Below, piece by piece: positions 5,575 to 10,028 of a stretch of 10,028 nucleotides of DNA (within the stretch, counting starts at the first letter, position 1; each line of letters opens with the position of its first letter). The DNA lies in NCBI GenBank assembly GCA_046734915.1, contig JBKPSC010000276.1, positions 1 through 10,028 of the forward strand, given 5' to 3'. Under the pieces are notes generated by a model, which was not told the DNA's origin, did no database searches, and worked only from the letters and a program-made list of their open reading frames with translations. The DNA is from VFZL01 sp046734915. Lineage in GTDB: Bacteria; Acidobacteriota; Vicinamibacteria; Vicinamibacterales; CAVVIG01. The position numbers and the translations under genes are program-made.

Positions 5575-5591
5575 CGTGTTCTCCCTACAGT
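5563..5591 (+). promoter_or_regulatory. Candidate promoter for the NTF2-SDR pair
   Basis: TTGCGA (5563-5568) and TACAGT (5586-5591) are separated by exactly 17 bases, each four of six against consensus. The -10 box ends 8 bases before ATG 5600. Transcription would then begin at or within a few bases of the start codon, and no Shine-Dalgarno is visible, so the message may be leaderless. Confidence 0.45.
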
Positions 5592-5599
5592 GAATCTTC

Positions 5600-5944
5600 A
5601 TGACGACGAAGACGGCGGAACCCATCGATTTGCCCGCACCCGTTGCGGCCTATTTCGCCGCGGATACGACCGGCGCTGAGGCCGTCGCTCACTGCTTTAC
5701 TGACGGCGCGGTCGTCATCGACGAACGACAGGAGTACCGGGGCCGTACGGCGATCGCGCGATGGAAGACCGAGGCGTCTGCGAAGTTCCGCTACACGGTC
5801 GACCGGCTCGGCGCCCACGTCTCAGGGAACCAGACCACGGTGACCGGCCGAGTGACGGGAGACTTCCCGGGCAGCCCCGTCGATCTCCAATACCGTTTCA
5901 CCCTCGAGGGCGACAAGATTGCTCGGCTCGAGATCGCGCCGTGA
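5600..5944 (+). CDS. NTF2-like / SnoaL-like protein
   Basis: This is an intact 114-residue small protein of the NTF2 fold. It has an N-terminal helix region (APVAAYFAADTTGAEAVAHCF), a conserved turn with DGAVVIDERQEYRGRTAIARW, and paired strands ending DLQYRFTLEGDKIARLEIAP. Such proteins are isomerases, dehydratases or ligand-binding partners. Nothing here fixes the reaction. It shares a GTGA stop/start overlap with the SDR at 5941, so the two are translated together, and it faces the HxlR gene across a short spacer. An NTF2 protein plus an SDR under an HxlR regulator fits processing or detoxification of a small carbonyl or aromatic compound, which is inference. Confidence 0.85.
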   Translation: MTTKTAEPIDLPAPVAAYFAADTTGAEAVAHCFTDGAVVIDERQEYRGRTAIARWKTEASAKFRYTVDRLGAHVSGNQTTVTGRVTGDFPGSPVDLQYRFTLEGDKIARLEIAP

Positions 5945-6723
5945 GTTTCGATCTCGAACTGACCGGTCGGCGCACGCTCGTCACCGGTGGCACGAAGGGC
6001 GTCGGCGCGGCCGTCGTCGAGGTGCTGCACAACGCTCGTGCGACAGTCGTCGCCACGGCACGCGCGATTCCCCGTCACGCACCCACTGGCGTGCACTACA
6101 TCGCCGCGGACATGACGACGACTGCGGGCTGCGCGACCGTGGCACAGGGGGTCCTCGACCGTCTCGGCGGGATCGACATCCTCGTGAACGTCCTCGGCGG
6201 GTCGACCGCACCGGCCGGCGGATTCGCTGCGCTCGACGACGAGGCGTGGGCGAAGGAGCTGGACTTGAACCTGATGCCCGCCGTCCGTCTCGATCGCGCA
6301 CTGCTGCCGTCGATGCTCGCGCAACGTGCCGGCGTCATCGTTCACGTCACCTCGATCCAGCACGAACTCCCGCTCCCGGAAGCCACCACGGCGTATGCCG
6401 CCGCGAAGGCAGCGCTGTCCACCTACAGCAAGGCGCTCTCGAAGGAAGTGAGCCCCAAAGGCGTCCGGGTGGTTCGCGTCTCGCCCGGCTGGGTCGAAAC
6501 GGAGGCGGCCGCCGCGTTGGCCGAGCGGCTGGCGAACGAGGCGGGCACCGACTACGAGGGCGGCAAGCACATCATCATGCGGTCGCTCGGCGGCATTCCG
6601 CTTGGACGACCCGCCACGCCGCGAGAGGTCGCAGACCTCATCGCGTTCGTGGCCTCGCCGCGAGCGGGTTCGATCACGGGCACCGAGTACGTGATCGACG
6701 GCGGAACGGTCCCCACTGCCTGA
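5941..6723 (+). CDS. Short-chain dehydrogenase/reductase (SDR)
   Basis: This is an intact classical SDR of 260 residues. The nucleotide-binding motif TGGTKGVG is at 15-22, and the usual NNAG is replaced by NVLGG (83-87). The catalytic set is Asn110, Ser138 (HVTSIQ), Tyr152 and Lys156 (YAAAK). The C-terminal RPATPREVADLIAFVAS and GTEYVIDGG are typical of the FabG-like group. The start is GTG 5941, whose bases GTGA overlap the preceding TGA; no other start gives a normal SDR N-terminus (FDLELTGRRTLVTGG). It would oxidise or reduce a hydroxy/carbonyl group with NAD(P)H in the cytoplasm. Acidic residues after the second strand are absent (ATARAIPR), which hints at NADP(H). The substrate is unknown. 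Confidence 0.92.
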   Translation: MSFDLELTGRRTLVTGGTKGVGAAVVEVLHNARATVVATARAIPRHAPTGVHYIAADMTTTAGCATVAQGVLDRLGGIDILVNVLGGSTAPAGGFAALDDEAWAKELDLNLMPAVRLDRALLPSMLAQRAGVIVHVTSIQHELPLPEATTAYAAAKAALSTYSKALSKEVSPKGVRVVRVSPGWVETEAAAALAERLANEAGTDYEGGKHIIMRSLGGIPLGRPATPREVADLIAFVASPRAGSITGTEYVIDGGTVPTA

Positions 6724-6906
6724 CGAACTCGGATCCGTGTTGGAGAAGCTGCACGCCGAACACCAAGCGCTGGTCGCGTCCTCCGATCGCTGAGCGCGCG
6801 CATCCGAACGGTGTCACCCCGAGTTTGCGTTCAACAGCATTGGCTGAAGAAGCGTTGTATTGGCGCCGCTGTGGCACAATCGTGGGGACATTTCAACTGC
6901 TCCTGG

Positions 6907-7467
6907 CTAGAGGTTCTCCGGCCGGAATTTGCGCCGGCGGTTGATTGTGCCTCCCGAAATCATGAACTCGCCTTTACCGCGGTAGTGGATCGTCTGGGGC
7001 CGCTTCGGCGACACAGCCACGTGCGCCTTGACCACCTCCCAGATGAACAACCCGTAGGACCGAATCATCCGAGTTTCACGTAGACGGCATTCGAAATTCG
7101 CGTAGCACTCCGCGATCAGGGGCGCCGCCACTTTGGTCGCCCGCTTCGCGGTGAGGCCGAACCGATGGAATTTGTCGACGTCTGGACCGTGGCAGTTGCC
7201 GATGCCGACGACGGTGGCGACGAGGTCGAGCGTCGGAAGATTGATCACGCACTCCTTCGAGCGCCGCAACATCTGATAGCTGTGGTTCTCCTCCCAGATG
7301 TAGCAGCCGAACAATGCTGGTGAGAAGCCTAACATCATGTGCCAGCCCATCGTCATGATGTTGGAGGTCCCCTGCCAGGTGGAGCTGACCAGCACGATCG
7401 GACCAGGCTCGAGAAATCGACGGATCTCGTCCAACGGATAGGACCTCTTCCGATACACGCGCTTCAT
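6907..7467 (-). CDS. Flavin reductase family protein (FMN-binding split barrel)
   Basis: This is a 186-residue protein of the flavin reductase / flavoredoxin group, which binds FMN and acts as an NAD(P)H:flavin reductase or an FMN-linked redox protein. Characteristic stretches are PGPIVLVSSTWQGTSNIMTM, FSPALFGCYIWEENHSYQML, ECVINLPTLDLV, GPDVDKFHRFGLT, PLIAECYANFECRL and IHYRGKGEFMISGG, in the normal order. The ATG at 7467 is chosen because GGGGAAAGGA stands just upstream. The frame also opens further upstream, but without family similarity. It is divergent from the AraC-type remnant, which may once have controlled it. The 183 bp between its 3' end and the SDR stop hold nothing I can recognise. 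Confidence 0.9.
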   Translation of the reverse strand: MKRVYRKRSYPLDEIRRFLEPGPIVLVSSTWQGTSNIMTMGWHMMLGFSPALFGCYIWEENHSYQMLRRSKECVINLPTLDLVATVVGIGNCHGPDVDKFHRFGLTAKRATKVAAPLIAECYANFECRLRETRMIRSYGLFIWEVVKAHVAVSPKRPQTIHYRGKGEFMISGGTINRRRKFRPENL

Positions 7468-7574
7468 GCGAATCCTTTCCCCGAGATCGCCACCGTGTCG
7501 CACCTCGAGTTATCCCGACCCGCCAGTCGAACGGGAGCCTTGATCGTGCGAGGCATCTGCGACGTCGTGTGGCT

Positions 7575-7975
7575 ATGGAAGGCGACCCCCTGACAGACGT
7601 CCTGACGTTGGCGAGTGCGCGTTGCGTCAGGATCGGGACCTTGAAAGCGGGAGGGACGTGGGCGCTCAAATTCCCTCCACCGCAGAAGATCAAGCTTACC
7701 GCGGTCGTGAAGGGCACGTGCTGGGTGCCTGTCGACGGCGAGCGGGCGCTCCGGCTGGAGACCGGGGACGTATTCGTGGTGCCCGCAGAACGGTCGTACG
7801 TACTCGCGTCGGATTTGAAGGCCTCCCAAATCGACGGTCTTGCGCTGTTCACAAGAGCCACGGACAACGTAGCAACAGTGGGAGATGGCAAAGCCTTCTT
7901 CGCCATCGGCGGACACGTGTCTTTGGATCCTGACCGCGGCGGCGTGCTCGCAGACGTGATGCCACCGGTGATTCA
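7575..7975 (+). pseudogene. AraC-type regulator, cupin sensor domain only
   Basis: From ATG 7575 (or GTG 7569) about 134 codons encode the N-terminal cupin domain of a group of AraC regulators: DPLTDVLTLASARCVRIG, GGTWALKFPPPQKIKLTAVV, LETGDVFVVPAERSYVLASD, FFAIGGHVSL and VLADVMPPVIH. The full protein has about 300 residues and carries two AraC helix-turn-helix motifs at the C-terminus. Those are missing. After PPVIH the similarity stops, and a sigma-54 activator tail begins in another frame at 7976. The original frame continues to 8165 but is unlike any AraC sequence. Without its DNA-binding half it cannot act as a normal AraC regulator. It is divergent from the flavin reductase gene. Confidence 0.75.
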
Positions 7976-8083
7976 CTCGAGCGGGTCGTCGTCCTGGCGC
8001 GGGCTGATCGCATCGGCGCAGACGACTTGCCGCCAGAGGTCGGCGCCGCAACGCTGTACCGGACACTCAAGCAGGAACGGTGA
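7976..8083 (+). pseudogene. Sigma-54-dependent activator tail, internally deleted
   Basis: The frame beginning at 7976 reads LERVVVLARADRIGADDLPPEV and then AATLYRTLKQER before a TGA at 8081. The first block matches the end of the AAA+ domain of NtrC-like activators (L-E-R-x-V-V-L-A-R, then D-L-P-P-E). The second block resembles the recognition helix of the Fis-type DNA-binding domain (ATLYR-LK). The 30 or more residues normally between them are absent, so two pieces of one gene appear joined in frame. The whole is attached out of frame to the AraC cupin half. Only 35 codons remain; assignment rests on these two motifs. Confidence 0.55.
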
Positions 8084-8094
8084 TAACGCGGTGA

Positions 8095-8364
8095 TCAGTA
8101 TTCGGCAAACGCGTCGTCCGGATAGCAATAGAGCCAGCGCTCACCAGGTTTCGCCGATGCGATAACTGGATGCCCCGTCCCGCGCGTGTGCTTCGTCGCG
8201 TGACGGCTGGGCGAGTTGTCGCAGCAATGCGTGCCACCGCACTCCTGACAGGTACGGAGGTGAACCCAGGTTCCGCCGATCTTGACGCACTCCTGGCACT
8301 CCCGTCGTTTTGGGTGCTTGACGCTGGCAATGGCAGTGATGTGGACACAACTCTGATCGGACAT
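8095..8364 (-). CDS. UBP-type zinc-finger protein
   Basis: This 89-residue protein consists almost only of a ZnF-UBP domain. The zinc ligands follow the expected order: Cys6-x-His8, Cys23-x-x-Cys26, HLRTCQEC (Cys39, Cys42), GGTHCCD (Cys47/48), HATKH (His55, His59) and His65, followed by the usual PGERWLYCYPDD end. In eukaryotic deubiquitinases this domain binds the C-terminal Gly-Gly of ubiquitin; in bacteria the ligand is unknown. ATG 8364 is chosen because AAAGG overlaps the stop of the preceding gene 5-6 bases upstream, and the upstream in-frame extension to 8526 is antisense-like arginine-rich sequence. It lies 8 bp after the thioredoxin-reductase-like gene on the same strand, so the two form an operon and probably a functional pair. 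Confidence 0.9.
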   Translation of the reverse strand: MSDQSCVHITAIASVKHPKRRECQECVKIGGTWVHLRTCQECGGTHCCDNSPSRHATKHTRGTGHPVIASAKPGERWLYCYPDDAFAEY

Positions 8365-8372
8365 GACAACCT

Positions 8373-10019
8373 TTACGGAAGCACCTGATGCACAAACGCG
8401 ACGGCGATCGACCCTTCGCCGACTGCTGACGCCACGCGCTTGATGTTGCCGCCCCGCACGTCGCCGACCGCGAAGATGCCGGGTCGATTCGTCTCGAGCA
8501 GATACGGTGAACGAGTGTGGGGCCATTTCGCAGCCGCGAGCTCCTCGGACGAGAGGTCCGGGCCGGTCTTCACAAATCCCTTGTCATCAAGGGCAATACA
8601 CCCATCGAGCCAGCGTGTGTTGGGGTCCGCCCCGGTCATCATGAACACGTGGCGGATGTTGTGCGTCTCGATGTCGCCCGTTCGCTCGTCGCGCCACCGG
8701 ATCCGCTCGAGCCGTCCGTCCCCTTCCAAGCCAACAATCTCGGTACGGGGCCGCAGCACGATCGATGGCGTCTCTTCGATCCGGCGAATGAGATAGCGGG
8801 ACATGGTGTCAGCCAATCCGTCTTTGCGAACCAGCAGGTGGACGCGTCGTGTCGTCTGCGCGAGAAACACTGCGGCCTGGCCAGCCGAATTTCCGCCACC
8901 GACGATCACGACCTCGTCGCCCAGACACAGCTGCGCTTCCATGGGCGTCGCACCGTAGTAGACGCCGGCCCCTTCGAACATCGACAGATTCTCGAGCGCC
9001 GGTTTCCGGTACTCCGCTCCAGTCGCGATGATGACCGTACGTGCGAGAACTTTCGGCCCTCCATCGATGTCCACGGTGTATCGCTGCCCGTCGCACGCCA
9101 ACCGCGTCGCGCCTTTCGCGACCATCACCTGCGCACCAAACTTCAGCGCCTGCGCGTAGGCGCGGCCTGTCAGGTCTAGCCCAGAAATCCCCGTCGGGAA
9201 TCCAAGATAGTTCTCAATGCGGGAGCTGGACCCCGCCTGTCCGCCGGGCACGTTCGATTCGAGGACGAGCACACTGAGCCCTTCCGACGCGCCATACACC
9301 GCCGCGGCGAGTCCTGCCGGCCCCGCCCCGACGACGACGATATCGTTGACGCGCGTTTGGTCGACGGTCTCATTGAAGCCGAGGCAGTCCGCGATCTGCG
9401 CGTTCGTCGGATTCCGTAACACCGTCTCGACCCCGCAGATCAGCACCGGCACGTCCGCGACGCTGACATGAAACCGATCGAGCAGCTCCTGCGCGTCGGC
9501 ATCCCGATCAAGATCGACGAAATGGAACGGATGCCCGTTCCGCGTCAAGAACTCCCTGATCCTGAGCGTTCCGGCGTTGTACGTGGATCCGATGACCACG
9601 ACACCGCCCACGTCGCGCGCGAGCAACTCGAGACGACGCAGAATGAAGGCGCGCATCAGGATCTCGCTCAGCTCCGCATCGGTCTGCACCAACGCAAGCA
9701 GCCGCTCGCGACTGAGTTCAATCACTTCGCCTGGTTCGCTGACGCGCAGCTTTGCCATCGACGGCCGACCCGAAATCAAGTTGGCTTCTCCCGTGAAGCT
9801 CCCGGGGCTATGGCTGACGATGAGCGCCTCCACTCCGTCGGAGACTTGCAGCGCCTGGACCTCGCCCGCGACCACGACGAAGCACGACACAATCCGATCG
9901 CCGACGTCGACCAATACGTCGCCTCGCGTGGTCGCTCGTCGTCGACCATGAGCAGCAATCCGGGTCATCTGCGCGGATGTGAGCTTCGGAAACAGGCGCT
10001 CAGGACGCGACACAGTCAC
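8373..10019 (-). CDS. cNMP-binding / thioredoxin-reductase-like FAD oxidoreductase fusion
   Basis: This is a protein of at least 548 residues with three parts. Residues 5-130 form a CRP-like cyclic-nucleotide-binding fold (GEVQALQV, FTGEANLISGRPSMA). Residues 138-215 form a thioredoxin/glutaredoxin-like segment (VVVIGSTYNAGTLRIREFL, VPVLICG). Residues 226-548 form a TrxR-like flavoprotein with FAD motif GAGPAG (231-236), NADPH motif GGGNSAG (374-380), ATGA (332-335) and GIFAVGDVR (514-522). The active-site CATC of TrxR is replaced by GATP (356-359), so it cannot pass electrons through a disulfide in the standard way. The cyclic-nucleotide pocket also lacks the usual R-[ST]-A after GE. GTG 10019 is the first in-frame start in the window, but it has no Shine-Dalgarno and the frame stays open to the edge, so the true start may lie beyond 10028. 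It heads an operon with the UBP finger. Confidence 0.9.
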   Translation of the reverse strand: MTVSRPERLFPKLTSAQMTRIAAHGRRRATTRGDVLVDVGDRIVSCFVVVAGEVQALQVSDGVEALIVSHSPGSFTGEANLISGRPSMAKLRVSEPGEVIELSRERLLALVQTDAELSEILMRAFILRRLELLARDVGGVVVIGSTYNAGTLRIREFLTRNGHPFHFVDLDRDADAQELLDRFHVSVADVPVLICGVETVLRNPTNAQIADCLGFNETVDQTRVNDIVVVGAGPAGLAAAVYGASEGLSVLVLESNVPGGQAGSSSRIENYLGFPTGISGLDLTGRAYAQALKFGAQVMVAKGATRLACDGQRYTVDIDGGPKVLARTVIIATGAEYRKPALENLSMFEGAGVYYGATPMEAQLCLGDEVVIVGGGNSAGQAAVFLAQTTRRVHLLVRKDGLADTMSRYLIRRIEETPSIVLRPRTEIVGLEGDGRLERIRWRDERTGDIETHNIRHVFMMTGADPNTRWLDGCIALDDKGFVKTGPDLSSEELAAAKWPHTRSPYLLETNRPGIFAVGDVRGGNIKRVASAVGEGSIAVAFVHQVLP

Positions 10020-10028
10020 CGCAAAGGG

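Noticed and set aside
5791..6570. Minus-strand frame of 259 codons
   Set aside because: It is antisense to the NTF2-SDR pair, with no recognisable motifs; the sense SDR has all catalytic residues.
6724..6906. Possible small gene or IS remnant between the SDR and flavin reductase
   Set aside because: Short frames are present, but none shows a start with a ribosome-binding site or a recognisable motif, and no inverted repeats stand out.
5919..6944. Plus-strand frame of 341 codons
   Set aside because: It is an extremely arginine-rich shadow of the SDR gene in the +1 frame.
8365..8526. Upstream extension of the UBP zinc-finger gene
   Set aside because: The extra residues are antisense-like, arginine-rich, and overlap the end of the flavoprotein gene. 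The ATG at 8364 has a suitable ribosome-binding site.
1..10028. CRISPR array, complete rRNA or tRNA gene, riboswitch, toxin-antitoxin pair
   Set aside because: I saw no regularly spaced repeats, no complete structural RNA and no recognisable toxin or antitoxin on either strand.

Overview
This is a GC-rich bacterial window that looks like the edge of a chromosomal accessory region. The gene set suggests a soil-type Gram-negative such as an Acidobacteriota or Pseudomonadota member: a PQQ dehydrogenase, a GMC oxidoreductase, an ACMSD-like amidohydrolase, several NTF2-fold proteins, an HxlR regulator and a cNMP/thioredoxin-reductase fusion. The phylum is a guess from gene content.

Left edge (1-193): the last 36 codons of an IS481/rve-type transposase, with two 21-bp direct repeats at its 3' end. 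Fourteen bases further on is the 3' part of a tRNA-Cys(GCA) gene on the minus strand. It runs from the anticodon loop to the encoded CCA and has no 5' half. This is what an integrative element leaves at its far end, so the rest of the window may be island DNA.

194-3603 (minus strand): after about 340 bp without a recognisable gene comes a decayed catabolic cluster. In transcription order it holds a GMC oxidoreductase tail, an amidohydrolase with frameshifts and a nonsense codon, an intact NTF2-like gene, a PQQ-dependent dehydrogenase 5' part with about four frameshifts, an intact limonene-epoxide-hydrolase-like gene and a metallophosphoesterase tail. Short junctions (TGATG overlap, 6-10 bp gaps) show it was once a compact operon. 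The large enzymes are dead while the two small NTF2-fold genes stay open.

3589-4976 (plus strand): an NmrA-family remnant lies back to back with the GMC tail and runs into the tail of a zinc-type alcohol dehydrogenase/quinone reductase. An intact aldo/keto reductase follows.

4977-6723: an intact HxlR-type repressor (minus) is divergent from an NTF2-like gene and an SDR (plus) that overlap by GTGA. The 66-bp spacer holds overlapping inverted repeats and a plausible plus-strand promoter placed so that the NTF2 mRNA would be nearly leaderless. This is the most coherent working unit in the window.

6907-8083: an intact flavin-reductase-family gene (minus) is divergent from the cupin half of an AraC-type regulator. 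That half is abruptly joined to the tail of a sigma-54 activator.

8095-10028 (minus): a two-gene operon encodes a cNMP-binding/thioredoxin-reductase-like flavoprotein without the redox CxxC, followed 8 bp later by a UBP-type zinc-finger protein.

Overall, a few intact small-molecule redox genes and their regulator sit among gene ends fused by deletion or inversion next to a tRNA attachment site.
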